A stretch of 64,000 nucleotides of DNA, taken from positions 62,001 through 126,000 of the forward strand of contig MKTW01000020.1 in the NCBI GenBank assembly GCA_001898405.1, read 5' to 3'. Both the position numbers and the translations under genes were made by a program. This DNA comes from Sphingobacteriales bacterium 44-61. Lineage in GTDB: Bacteria; Bacteroidota; Bacteroidia; Chitinophagales; Chitinophagaceae. Below the pieces are notes generated by a model that was not told the origin of the DNA, made no database searches, and was given only the letters and a program-made list of their open reading frames with translations. The stretch's first letter is position 1. The number at the start of each line of letters is the position of its first letter. This document shows, piece after piece, positions 28,000 through 36,863 of this stretch.

Positions 28000-30038
28000 C
28001 CTTCCATTTTTTCTGTAGCGGCTTCCGGCACTTTACCGGACAGCCAATGATAAATTATTTCCTGCGAACGGATCAGTGGTGGTTCCTTCTCTACGGGTGG
28101 GTTAGCTTGTGCAGCATCTATCCAAACTGCCTGCACATTATCGCGCAGTTGCAGTGAGATCATTTCCTGAAGCTGCGCTTTCCATCGGGGGTTATACACA
28201 GGAAAACATACTTCAATGCGGCGGTAAATATTTCTGTTCATCCAATCAGCAGACCCCAGGTACACTTCTTCTTCTCCATTATTGTGAAAAATAAATACCC
28301 GCCCATGTTCGAGGTACCTGTCAACGATCCTTTTGATAGTGATATGTTCGCTTTGCTCCGGCAATCCGGGCACCAGGCGGCATATACCTCTCACCACAAG
28401 ATCGATCTTAACGCCTGCATTGGATGCTTCATACAGTTTATTGATCATGGTCTCTTCTTCCAGGTTGTTCAGTTTGATCCTGATTGAAGCAGGTTGTCCA
28501 TTTTTTGCAAATTGTATTTCCCGGTCGATCAGCTCAAGAAATCTTTGCTGCAGGTTGAACTGCGCTACCAGCAGATGCTGAAATGGCAAATGATCGCCAG
28601 GCTCCGGTTTCTTTCCCTTGCCTAAAAAAGAAAAAAGCTTTTCCATTTCCTGCAGCATCGGCTGGAAGGCAGTGAGCAGGATATGATCAGTATAAAAACG
28701 GGCTGTTGATTCATTCAGGTTTCCTGTAGCCAATAAGCCGGTAAACGGATGAGTTGGATGTTTTCTTTTTATCAAAGCGATCTTGGCATGTACTTTCAAT
28801 GCATTACTGCTATAAATGATCTTTACGCCTGCCGCTTTCATCCGCTTTGCCCAATGGATATTGTTCGCTTCATCAAACCGGGCTTTCAGTTCAACCAGCA
28901 CCGTCACTTTTTTTCCGTTTTTCGCTGCACTGATCAGGGCCTGTGCTATCCGGGAATCGCTTGCTACGCGATATAGTGTTGTGTAGATCTCTTCTACTGT
29001 TTGATCAATCACCGCTTCATTAAAAAAACGGAGCACAGTATTATAAGACTGGTACGGCGGATGGATCATTATATCACCTTCAATGATCTGCTCCAGTAAA
29101 CCTTCCCAGGGGGCATTGCCTGTTTTTAACTGGATAGCCGGCCAGGCAGGGTAAGACAATTCTTTTCCTACTACCGGCAATGAAGCCAGGTCTTTCAGGT
29201 TATGATGCCGGCCACCTTCTACCACGGATGCTTTTTTAAGATTGAATGTTACCACAATGTTCTGCAGTTGCCTTAGTGGTATTCCTGGTTCATACAGAAA
29301 TCTTGTGGCAAACCCTTTATCCCGTTTACTTAGTTGTTTTTCGATCTTTTCAGCCAGGTCTTCATCATATTCATCTTCCAAATCAAGTTCTGCATCGCGG
29401 GTGATCTTTACATTCCAGGAGCCTTTGATCTGCCGGTCAGGAAAAAGATGTACGAGATTATACCGGATGATATCTTCCAGGAAAATGATATAGTGCCCAT
29501 CTTTCCAGAACCTCGGAATGCTATTGCAGGGAACATTGATCAGGTATAATTCTTCCTCTGCTTTTTCCGGCTGCACTATTACGGCGATATACAATTGATT
29601 GTTCTCGGGGAAGAAATCCGTTTTACCAGTCAGCAACACTGGTTGTAAGAAACCAGCTACCTGCGTATAGAAATAATCTGTGACCATGGCAGACAGGCTT
29701 TCAGGTATCTCTTCATCATATAAAAGATGATATCCCTGTTCCCTGAGTGCTGGCAAAATATCTTCATACAGGATGCGGCCATAATATTCCTGTTGCCGGT
29801 TGATAATAGCAACAGCTTCCGCATATGCCGTGTCGGCAGCTTTTTCCCTGTTGATCTTCTGCAAAGCCATCATTGCAGGCATACGTACGCGGTAAAACTC
29901 ATCGAGATTGGAAGAATAGATCGAAAGGAATTTGATCCGCTCCAATAATGGCACAGTTTCCTTTGCCGCTTCAGCGAGTACCCTTCCGTTAAAAGAAAGC
30001 CAGCTGATATCCCTATCAAAAAAAATAGTACCACGCAT
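27996..30038 (-). CDS. ppk1: polyphosphate kinase 1
   Basis: 680 residues, full length for PPK1. The N-terminus FFDRDISWLSFNGRVLAEA is diagnostic. The phospholipase-D-like halves carry the catalytic histidines: KVHAKIALIKRK (equivalent of E. coli His435) and FIFHNNGEEEVYLGSADWMNRN. It reversibly makes inorganic polyphosphate from ATP. It is the second gene of a five-gene operon, 12 bp after the HD-PycTM gene and overlapping the next gene by 4 bp. Confidence 0.97.
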   Translation of the reverse strand: MRGTIFFDRDISWLSFNGRVLAEAAKETVPLLERIKFLSIYSSNLDEFYRVRMPAMMALQKINREKAADTAYAEAVAIINRQQEYYGRILYEDILPALREQGYHLLYDEEIPESLSAMVTDYFYTQVAGFLQPVLLTGKTDFFPENNQLYIAVIVQPEKAEEELYLINVPCNSIPRFWKDGHYIIFLEDIIRYNLVHLFPDRQIKGSWNVKITRDAELDLEDEYDEDLAEKIEKQLSKRDKGFATRFLYEPGIPLRQLQNIVVTFNLKKASVVEGGRHHNLKDLASLPVVGKELSYPAWPAIQLKTGNAPWEGLLEQIIEGDIMIHPPYQSYNTVLRFFNEAVIDQTVEEIYTTLYRVASDSRIAQALISAAKNGKKVTVLVELKARFDEANNIHWAKRMKAAGVKIIYSSNALKVHAKIALIKRKHPTHPFTGLLATGNLNESTARFYTDHILLTAFQPMLQEMEKLFSFLGKGKKPEPGDHLPFQHLLVAQFNLQQRFLELIDREIQFAKNGQPASIRIKLNNLEEETMINKLYEASNAGVKIDLVVRGICRLVPGLPEQSEHITIKRIVDRYLEHGRVFIFHNNGEEEVYLGSADWMNRNIYRRIEVCFPVYNPRWKAQLQEMISLQLRDNVQAVWIDAAQANPPVEKEPPLIRSQEIIYHWLSGKVPEAATEKMEG

Positions 30039-30050
30039 AAAACCAGGTTG

Positions 30051-31277
30051 CTAAAAGAAAATTGCTGCTATCATAAATGCCAGCACAGATATAACAATAC
30101 CAAACATGAATACATTATAACCTGTCCGCAATAGCCGGTATTTCCGGCCAAGTACTATTCCTTGCGAATACACATCGCGGGTAAGACTTCCATAAAGAAA
30201 ATCACGGTCGTTCATCATTTCCTTCATGCCTTTGTCGTACTCCTCGTAGCTCATGCGGTAAAAATTACCAAAGAATAGCAGGTTCACTTTTTTCTCATCT
30301 ATTTCCTTTTGGGTGAATATTCCTGGTGGCAGGGTGGGACGGGTGGCCAGGATGGAACATACCATAGTGATCACGCAAACGATCAGCAATAAGATGGTGG
30401 GTATAATCAGGTTCTGATTGTCTTCCAGCTTACGCAGCAATACGCTCAATAACACCGACAGAATGATAGAAGTAGTGGTGATCATGATATTGGCTTTGTT
30501 ATCGGCCATATCGCTCAACCGCTGGTGATTATTGGAACTGATCCGGAACATGGTTTCGATACCCCTTTCCGGTCGGTCGGTCTTTGCTTTTTTTGCTTCC
30601 CCGGTAGAAGGTTTAGGTACGTTCACCGGCTTTGGCGCCGGTGTTGCGGCAACTGCAGGAATGGTAGCTTCTTCCGTTTCATGAGTTTCTTTTTCAACCA
30701 GCTTTTGGAGATGTTGCTTTTTCTTTTGGGTAAGCAAAGACTGGCCATAATCCGTTTGAAAATGATGTGATTCCAGGAACCGGATTGTTCCCTCCCTCCA
30801 ATCATGCTTGGGTATTTTTCTATTCAGCCGCCATTCTGCTTCGCGGCGCATCAGTTTATTTTGCCCGGGAAAGTCATCAGTACCCAGGTGAAACAGATCT
30901 GCATCACAAACGATCTGTTCCAGCAGGTTTTTAGGTGATTGTGGCAGAGAGGTAGCCAGGATGCAGTTCTGGACAGAACCAATGATCTCCTCCTCTACTC
31001 CTTTTCCCTGTAAAAAAGCGGCAGCCATTTCAGCGCCTCTCACTTCATGATTGGTTGCCCCATTCACGTAATAGCCGGTATCATGAAACCAGGCTGCTGT
31101 AGAAACAATAAAGAAATCTTTGTCGTTCAACTGATAGTGCCGGGCCAGCAGGCCTGCATTGGTCACCACCCGTTCGGTATGCGACAGGTTATGATAAGTA
31201 AATCCTTCATTTCCGTGAAGGTGAAAAAAATGGGTTACTTCCTGTTTTACCTCCTCCAGCAATTGGGCATAATTCAT
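30051..31277 (-). CDS. HD phosphohydrolase fused to a Pycsar-effector-type membrane domain
   Basis: 408 residues. Residues 1-190 are an HD domain with the metal ligands visible (YHNLSHT, FHDTGY, CDADLFHLG). A linker rich in Ala/Pro/Thr/Lys (about 200-240) leads to a C-terminal PycTM/DUF5706-type domain (SSNNHQRLSDMADNKANIMITTTSIILSVLLS..., then FFGNFYRMSYEEYDKGMKEMMND and a last membrane helix), with three to four membrane segments. In Pycsar defence PycTM proteins respond to cCMP/cUMP; no pyrimidine cyclase lies near. First gene of the ppk1 operon. A housekeeping signalling role is more likely than defence. Confidence 0.88.
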   Translation of the reverse strand: MNYAQLLEEVKQEVTHFFHLHGNEGFTYHNLSHTERVVTNAGLLARHYQLNDKDFFIVSTAAWFHDTGYYVNGATNHEVRGAEMAAAFLQGKGVEEEIIGSVQNCILATSLPQSPKNLLEQIVCDADLFHLGTDDFPGQNKLMRREAEWRLNRKIPKHDWREGTIRFLESHHFQTDYGQSLLTQKKKQHLQKLVEKETHETEEATIPAVAATPAPKPVNVPKPSTGEAKKAKTDRPERGIETMFRISSNNHQRLSDMADNKANIMITTTSIILSVLLSVLLRKLEDNQNLIIPTILLLIVCVITMVCSILATRPTLPPGIFTQKEIDEKKVNLLFFGNFYRMSYEEYDKGMKEMMNDRDFLYGSLTRDVYSQGIVLGRKYRLLRTGYNVFMFGIVISVLAFMIAAIFF

Positions 31278-31364
31278 ACATCTCTTTTGTTTCCTTGTTT
31301 AATCCTTCCAGATATCTTAAAAGTACGCCGAATACGACTATTCAGCAAGAGATGTAACACAATT

Positions 31365-31988
31365 TCATGCCTTCCTGTTCAGTACCCATTGCTCAGCCTG
31401 CCTGATCTCTTCCGCAGTGATCGTATGTCCCATCATAGGATATACCTTTTCCAATACAGATGCATTCATTTTCCGGAGCAGGGCAGTGGAAGCCAGCACC
31501 CGGTCAACCGGCACATGCGGGTCAGGATCACTGGTGCCTATAAAAACCGGGGTTTGCTGAAAATCCCCTTTATAATTTTCTTCATATATCTTATCGCCAA
31601 TGAGTCCACCGGTAAAAGCTATCACACCCCCATATTTTGCAGCATTTCTTGTCACAAATTCGAGCGTAAGGCAGGCGCCTTGTGAAAAGCCCAAAAAACA
31701 GATCTGTTCTTTACTGATGCCTGCGGCTTCTGCTTCTTTTACTGCTTCACCCAATGCAATCAATGCAGATGATAAAGCCGGTTCATTATCTGAGGGAAGT
31801 GCCAGGAAAGAATAGGGGTACCAGCTATGCTGGGCAGCCTGTGGTGCAAACAGCGCATAATCTTTTACATCCAGGTGCTGGGCCAATGAAAGAATATCAG
31901 CAGCAGAGCCGCCGCGGCCATGCACCATGATAAGAGCTTTCTTTGCTTCCCCCGGTTTTTTACCGGCCGTATATATTTTTGTGTTCAT
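31365..31988 (-). CDS. mhqD: MhqD-like phospholipase/carboxylesterase family hydrolase
   Basis: 207 residues, alpha/beta hydrolase of the PF02230 type. The nucleophile elbow LGFSQGAC holds Ser (about residue 112), with GTSDPDPHVP (Asp) and YPMMGHT (His) completing the triad. It starts 13 bp after the ring-cleaving dioxygenase gene on the same strand; that pair matches the MhqO-MhqD arrangement for quinone/hydroquinone tolerance. The substrate is not known. Confidence 0.85.
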   Translation of the reverse strand: MNTKIYTAGKKPGEAKKALIMVHGRGGSAADILSLAQHLDVKDYALFAPQAAQHSWYPYSFLALPSDNEPALSSALIALGEAVKEAEAAGISKEQICFLGFSQGACLTLEFVTRNAAKYGGVIAFTGGLIGDKIYEENYKGDFQQTPVFIGTSDPDPHVPVDRVLASTALLRKMNASVLEKVYPMMGHTITAEEIRQAEQWVLNRKA

Positions 31989-32001
31989 AAATATTCAATC
32001 C

Positions 32002-32943
32002 TCAATTTTCAATCAATACAGGCAATACTTTTTCAATTGCTTTTCTCTGAGGTTCGTATTGAGCAGGCAGTTTGAGATCTTTTCCCAATTCACTTACCGC
32101 TTCATCCACTGCAAAGCCGGGATTATCAGTAGCCAGTTCAAACAACACTCCGCCGGGTTCACGGAAATAAAGAGAGAAGAAATAGTTCCTGTCTATTTTA
32201 GGTGTGATATGTAGTCCTTTGGCTGCGATCTTTTCCCTGAATTGCATCAGCACTTCATCATTTTTTACCCTGAAAGCAACGTGATGATTAGTACCACCAG
32301 CTACCAGCCCTGGTTTTTCATCAGGAGATTCAACCAGGTCAACGATACCGGCATTTTCTACAGCAGTTGTAATGAAACGGTAGCGGTTGCCTTCCTGTTT
32401 CAATAAGGAGTAACCAAATATATCTGTCAGTATCTCTGCAGTAGGTTTGATATCTTTTAATGTCAACACCACGCTATGAAAACCACGGGTGGCTTCAGTG
32501 GCGGTCACAGCATTTGTTGTCCAGGGTGCGCGGCTGTCTTCCTTTGCAGGAACGATGAGGTTCAGCTTTAAGCCATCGGGATCCTGGAAAGGCAGCAGTA
32601 ATTCACCAAACCTTTCAAGGGGTTCGCTTTGCTTTACCTTGTATTCATTGAACCGGTCGGCCCAGAATTTCAGGCTGCCGGCAGGAACTGCATAGCCGAT
32701 CTCAGTAGCCATACCTGTTCCGGTATACCCTGGCTTCACATGTGCCCACGGGAAAAAAGTAAGGATCGTTCCCGGCGTACCGGTTTCATTACCATAATAA
32801 AAATGGTAAGTGCCGGGATCATCGAAGTTGACGGTTTTCTTTACTAAACGCAGACCGAGTACAGAAGAATAGAAATTATAATTACGTTGGGCATCACCGG
32901 CAATAGCCGTGATATGATGTAAACCCTGTATCCTGCTTTCCAT
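32002..32943 (-). CDS. mhqO: MhqO-like ring-cleaving dioxygenase (VOC fold)
   Basis: 313 residues with two vicinal-oxygen-chelate halves: QGLHHITAIAGDAQRNYNFYSSVLGLRLVKKTVNFDDPGTYHFYYG at the start and GFHSVVLTLKD, GGTNHHVAFRV and PGGVLFELATD later, supplying His, His and Glu metal ligands. Family knowledge: Fe(II)-dependent cleavage of hydroquinone-type rings, induced by electrophiles. Together with the KefF/KefC pair 11 kb away it suggests electrophile defence. Confidence 0.88.
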   Translation of the reverse strand: MESRIQGLHHITAIAGDAQRNYNFYSSVLGLRLVKKTVNFDDPGTYHFYYGNETGTPGTILTFFPWAHVKPGYTGTGMATEIGYAVPAGSLKFWADRFNEYKVKQSEPLERFGELLLPFQDPDGLKLNLIVPAKEDSRAPWTTNAVTATEATRGFHSVVLTLKDIKPTAEILTDIFGYSLLKQEGNRYRFITTAVENAGIVDLVESPDEKPGLVAGGTNHHVAFRVKNDEVLMQFREKIAAKGLHITPKIDRNYFFSLYFREPGGVLFELATDNPGFAVDEAVSELGKDLKLPAQYEPQRKAIEKVLPVLIEN

Positions 32944-33077
32944 ATAAGTTCCTTTAGTTTTTTGGTTAATATCCCGGATTCCCGGAACAGGCTTTTTGTA
33001 AAAACCTGCACAAATTTCCGGCTTAAACAGGCGGTGGGCAATGTCGAATTAGAGGATAAGGATGTATATATTAAGGA

Positions 33078-33617
33078 TTACAATTTCAATAATTGGATAT
33101 CACAGTGAAGTTTCACTTCATCAGCGATCATTACACCGTATTTATCAATCACCTGGTTCCAACTGATATTAAAGTCCTTACGGTTGAAAACAGTATCCAT
33201 TTCAAAGCCGGCTTTTGAATTACCCATGGTATCTTTTGAAATACCCATCAGGCGGACATCAAACTCCAATGGTTGTGTCAGGTCCTTGATCGTAAGCAGG
33301 CCGCTTACGTGAAGGCCGGCTTCATTAACCATTACAGCCGTTGAACGGAATAAAATAGTGGGATAGCGGCGTGCATCAAAAAAGTCTGCGGATTTAAGGT
33401 GATTATCTCTTTCCTCATTGCCTGTGTACAGCGAATGGGTATAGATCGTTAGGCGGATATCGCTTTCACTGAAGTTTTCATCAGGCGCTACTATTGTTCC
33501 TTCAAACTCGGTAAACCATCCCGATACGGCTGTCAACAAAAGATATTTGCTTTCAAACCTGATGCGTGTATGCACCGGGTCTACCATCCAGATAATTGAA
33601 CCTTGCTGATCTTGCAT
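33078..33617 (-). CDS. YceI-family lipid-binding protein, no signal peptide
   Basis: 179 residues matching YceI (VDPVHTRIRFESKYLLLTAVSGWFTEFEGTIVA at the N-terminus, HLKSADFFDARRYPTILFRST, LTIKDLTQPLEFDV, NRKDFNISWN). These form a beta-barrel binding isoprenoid-type lipids. There is no N-terminal signal peptide, so it would be cytosolic, unlike the E. coli protein. It has its own promoter on the minus strand (33655-33685). Confidence 0.93.
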   Translation of the reverse strand: MQDQQGSIIWMVDPVHTRIRFESKYLLLTAVSGWFTEFEGTIVAPDENFSESDIRLTIYTHSLYTGNEERDNHLKSADFFDARRYPTILFRSTAVMVNEAGLHVSGLLTIKDLTQPLEFDVRLMGISKDTMGNSKAGFEMDTVFNRKDFNISWNQVIDKYGVMIADEVKLHCDIQLLKL

Positions 33618-33654
33618 GATGAACAGAATTAAAACAGAAACATTTTCTCCTTTA

Positions 33655-33685
33655 CAAATCTAAACAGAAAACAATTTTTGATCAA
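33655..33685 (-). promoter_or_regulatory. Bacteroidota-type promoter for the YceI gene
   Basis: On the minus strand TTG (33685-33683), a 20-nt spacer and TAGATTTG (33662-33655) match TTG/TAnnTTTG perfectly. The box ends 38 bp before the YceI ATG. Confidence 0.7.
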
Positions 33686-33714
33686 TTGCCAAACAACGGC
33701 AGCCGATGTATATA

Positions 33715-34602
33715 TCATCGAATATCCGATCCCTCCTGCAGGCTTTTCTTAAAATCCGTAAAGCTCATGCCAGATGCATTCTTAAAAAACTTACTGAAAT
33801 GAGCCGTATCATCAAACCCCAGGTTATACGCAATTTCTTTCATGGTAACATTGGAAAAAGCTGCCTGCCTTTTTGCTTCCAGCACAATCCGTTGCTGAAT
33901 ATGATGACTGGCAGGAAACCCGGATATCTTTTTCACCACTTCATTCAGATAGTTAGGCGTTACTACCAGTTCCTCTGCATAATCTGTTACCATTCTCTTC
34001 TGCGCGTAATTCTTTTCGAGCAGGGAAAGAAATTTGCGTATCAGTTCAATATTCCTTGATTGTGTTGGTTGCTGATTGGTCTTTTCGAACTGACGTGTGA
34101 GATAGATCAAAAATATTTTCAGATATCCCCGCAATATCTCTGAACGGAGCAAAAAGAAATTAGCATACTCCTTCAGCATCCGGCGGACAGCATCTTCCAT
34201 CTCATCCTTTACATCAGCATCCACTTTGATAACAGGAGAACGGGAAAATGCATTAAAAAGACCCGTATTGAACAGCAGGTCCAAATTGCTCTCTTCCATT
34301 CCCATAAAATCAGCCGTAAAAGAAATCACATATCCTTCTGTAGGGCCATCCTGCTTCAACAGATGCACCTGCCCTGGGGTGATGCAATAAACCGTATCAT
34401 TTTGCAGCTCAAATTTTTCCAGATCAATAAAGTGAGCACCCTTCCCTTTTTTCACCCATACGATCACAAAGTAATTATGCCGGTGAGGCACAGAATTCTG
34501 CTGCCAGCGGTTCCGATCAATCCACTCCATTGTATGTATCTCAAAAGGAATATTGGGCGTGGACCTACCGATTTCAAGTATGGGCGTAGCTGCTGTTGAC
34601 AT
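33715..34602 (-). CDS. AraC-family transcriptional regulator
   Basis: 295 residues: N-terminal cupin-like ligand domain (NSVPHRHNYFVIVWVKKGKGAHFIDLEKFELQNDTVYCITPGQVH) and a C-terminal pair of helix-turn-helix motifs (VTPNYLNEVVKKISGFPASHHIQQRIVLEAKRQAAFSNVTMKEIAYNLGFDDTAHFSKFFKNASGMSFTDFK). It is upstream of and codirectional with yceI and the mhqOD-like genes, so it may regulate them. The inducer is unknown. Confidence 0.93.
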   Translation of the reverse strand: MSTAATPILEIGRSTPNIPFEIHTMEWIDRNRWQQNSVPHRHNYFVIVWVKKGKGAHFIDLEKFELQNDTVYCITPGQVHLLKQDGPTEGYVISFTADFMGMEESNLDLLFNTGLFNAFSRSPVIKVDADVKDEMEDAVRRMLKEYANFFLLRSEILRGYLKIFLIYLTRQFEKTNQQPTQSRNIELIRKFLSLLEKNYAQKRMVTDYAEELVVTPNYLNEVVKKISGFPASHHIQQRIVLEAKRQAAFSNVTMKEIAYNLGFDDTAHFSKFFKNASGMSFTDFKKSLQEGSDIR

Positions 34603-34686
34603 CAGAGGCTAAATTAAGAAAGGAATAACAATCCAGTCACCTTTAATGAAGCACTACAGCAGGAAGAGGATTATCGGCTCCCGACT

Positions 34687-34719
34687 AAAAAGGCCCTTGC
34701 TTCAGCAAGAGCCTTTTTT
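34687..34719 (-). terminator. intrinsic terminator after the DUF4136 gene
   Basis: Stem AGGC-C-CTTGC / GCAAG-A-GCCT with one mismatch and loop TTCA, flanked by A-run and T-run on both sides, so it can work in both directions. It lies 23 bp beyond the stop of the DUF4136 gene. Confidence 0.85.
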
Positions 34720-34741
34720 CCAACCGTCCTTTCAATGAAAA

Positions 34742-35326
34742 TTATTTTTTAGCCACATCAAATTTGCGGAAGATCGCTTTCACACTGTTTTCAATTTCCT
34801 TGCTCGTCATTTTACGGCTGTCCACTTCTGCAGTTGACCAACCCTGCCACACTGTTTTATCTGTATCTGCATCAATCATGGAAATGGTAACGGTGCCTTC
34901 CCTTGTTGGAACATCATAATTATCATATCCCATAAACTGTGAAGGATAATATACATTGATGAATCTGCGGGAATAAGGGCTGTAGAACGTACGGGTGAAA
35001 GGTCTTGAATAAACCGGGTCGTTAACGGATTTAACAGATTTCTCAACCAGTACATCATAACTCAACAGCACATCGGGGTTCCTGGTCGTTTCTCTCCAAC
35101 CGGCTGTTTTTTCCAGTTCTTTATTCACTGCCTGCCTGATCTTCCTTTCTGCAAGATCATTGGCACTGCCGATCTTTGATTTACCGTCCCTGTCAATCCA
35201 TGCAAAGGATTTATACCGGCTAAAATCCGTGTTATCGTCTTTTTCAATATGCGCAGATGGAGCACAACTTGCCAGCAAGAAGACGATTCCCAAACTCAGG
35301 CTCCAAAGCGTCCAGTTCTTCTTCAT
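34742..35326 (-). CDS. DUF4136-family lipoprotein
   Basis: 194 residues with lipobox (LLASCAP). The DUF4136 pattern is clear: DFSRYKSFAWID near the N-terminus, AERKIRQAVNKELEKTAGW, PDVLLSYDV, and GTVTISMIDADTDKTVWQGWSTAEVD near the C-terminus. Members are outer-membrane-anchored lipoproteins of unknown function. Monocistronic, with its own terminator. Confidence 0.9.
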   Translation of the reverse strand: MKKNWTLWSLSLGIVFLLASCAPSAHIEKDDNTDFSRYKSFAWIDRDGKSKIGSANDLAERKIRQAVNKELEKTAGWRETTRNPDVLLSYDVLVEKSVKSVNDPVYSRPFTRTFYSPYSRRFINVYYPSQFMGYDNYDVPTREGTVTISMIDADTDKTVWQGWSTAEVDSRKMTSKEIENSVKAIFRKFDVAKK

Positions 35327-35432
35327 ATAATGTCCTTTGTTTTTAATCTGAGGCCATTATATAAACGGAAAAAATGGTGCCGCGTTTACTAAAGACTTGT
35401 GAAAGTTACCCTCCTTTACAGCCGGTTGATTG

Positions 35433-36836
35433 TCAGGTCAATCCTATTTCATAATGTCTTTCAGGTATTTGCACATCGAGAAAATCCTTTCTCAACAGGC
35501 GGTCTCTGAACGCCTGTTGCACTTCGTATTCTCCGTGCACCAGGAAAAGCTGTTTCACCTGGCGGGGGTCCTGGCAGGCAAGCCACTGGCTGAGATCTTC
35601 ATAATCACCATGTGCACTCATGCTGCGAATGGAGCCGATCTCTGCATGCACCTGATGATGCACGCCAAAAATGCTGACCTCCTGAGCTCCTGCCATCAGG
35701 CGGCCACCTAATGAAGTAGGTTCGCAATACCCTGTAAGTACAATAGAGTTGCGGCTGTTCTCGATCGAATTGCTGATATGGTGTTTTACACGGCCAGCAT
35801 CTGCCATTCCACTGGCTGATATGATCACCATAGGATTATCGCGGTAGTTGAGCATTTTGGATTGCTCCACAGTTTTGATATACTTCAGTCCTTTGAACAT
35901 AAAAGGATCACTGTCCGTTGCCAGTATCTTCTGAATATTACGGTTGAAATACTGAGGATAGCTTTTCACCACTTCAGTGGCTTCTATGCTGAGCGGACTG
36001 TCTACATAATATTCCACAGCAGGCAAATGACCTTCCAGTTCCAGTTGGTTCAGGGCAAATAATATTTCCTGTGTGCGTCCCACGCTGAATGCAGGCAATA
36101 CCAGTTTGCCTTTCTTTTCACCACAGGTATGATTGATCCATTTAAGCAGAAGATCAGGCGTGCTGTCTGCCGCATCATGAAGGCTATTACCATAAGTAGA
36201 CTCCAGGAGGATATAATCTGCCTGGGGAAATACATCCGGCGATTTCAGGATCACATCCCTGTAACGGCCCACATCACCACTAAAGCTCAACCGCGTTAGC
36301 TTACCATTTTCAGTGATCTTTAAATGAACACAGGCGCTTCCAATGATATGTCCCGCGTCGGTGAACATGGCTTCCACTCCATCGGTTACTGTAAACCAGT
36401 TACCATATTCCACTTTTACAAAATGGTCCATGCTTTTCTTAGCATCCTCCACCGTATAGAGCGGCTGAATATAGGGAAGGTCCTGTGCGGCTCTTCTTTT
36501 ATTGGAATACTTAACATCATCTTCCTGTATCTCGCCTGAATCTTCCAGCAAGATTGCAGAAAGCGTGTGTGTGGCAGGAGTACAGAATATTTTGCCGTTA
36601 AATCCATCTTTTACCAGTTTGGGTATAAGACCTGAATGATCGATATGTGCATGGGAAAGGATCATAACATCTACTTCACGCGGATCGAATCCAAACTCGC
36701 GGTTCAATGCATCAGTATCTTTTCCCAATCCCTGGAACATACCGCAATCAAGCAATACTCTTTTACCATTTTTTAGCGTAAGCAGGTGTTTGGAGCCAGT
36801 TACGGTACGGGCGGCTCCATGGAAAGCAATTTTCAT
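35433..36836 (-). CDS. MBL-fold beta-CASP nuclease (RNA exonuclease family)
   Basis: 467 residues. Metal-binding motif LSHAHIDHSG (about 58-67) and DAGHIIGSA, FSGDVGR, LLESTYG; the beta-CASP section has LPAFSVGRTQEILFAL and ISASGMADAGRVKHHI, and the C-terminus VHGEYE. Archaeal/bacterial relatives are RNA 3'-end-processing-type exo- and endonucleases (YSH1/KsgA-type family). Cytoplasmic. It is the last gene in a run after a C1 peptidase, a thioredoxin-like protein and a hotdog protein. Confidence 0.9.
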   Translation of the reverse strand: MKIAFHGAARTVTGSKHLLTLKNGKRVLLDCGMFQGLGKDTDALNREFGFDPREVDVMILSHAHIDHSGLIPKLVKDGFNGKIFCTPATHTLSAILLEDSGEIQEDDVKYSNKRRAAQDLPYIQPLYTVEDAKKSMDHFVKVEYGNWFTVTDGVEAMFTDAGHIIGSACVHLKITENGKLTRLSFSGDVGRYRDVILKSPDVFPQADYILLESTYGNSLHDAADSTPDLLLKWINHTCGEKKGKLVLPAFSVGRTQEILFALNQLELEGHLPAVEYYVDSPLSIEATEVVKSYPQYFNRNIQKILATDSDPFMFKGLKYIKTVEQSKMLNYRDNPMVIISASGMADAGRVKHHISNSIENSRNSIVLTGYCEPTSLGGRLMAGAQEVSIFGVHHQVHAEIGSIRSMSAHGDYEDLSQWLACQDPRQVKQLFLVHGEYEVQQAFRDRLLRKDFLDVQIPERHYEIGLT

Positions 36837-36863
36837 ATTTTATTTTATTAGTGAAGCGAATTA

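Noticed and set aside
30051-31277. A complete Pycsar anti-phage system
   Set aside because: No pyrimidine cyclase is adjacent, and the gene is embedded in a ppk1 operon with metabolic partners.
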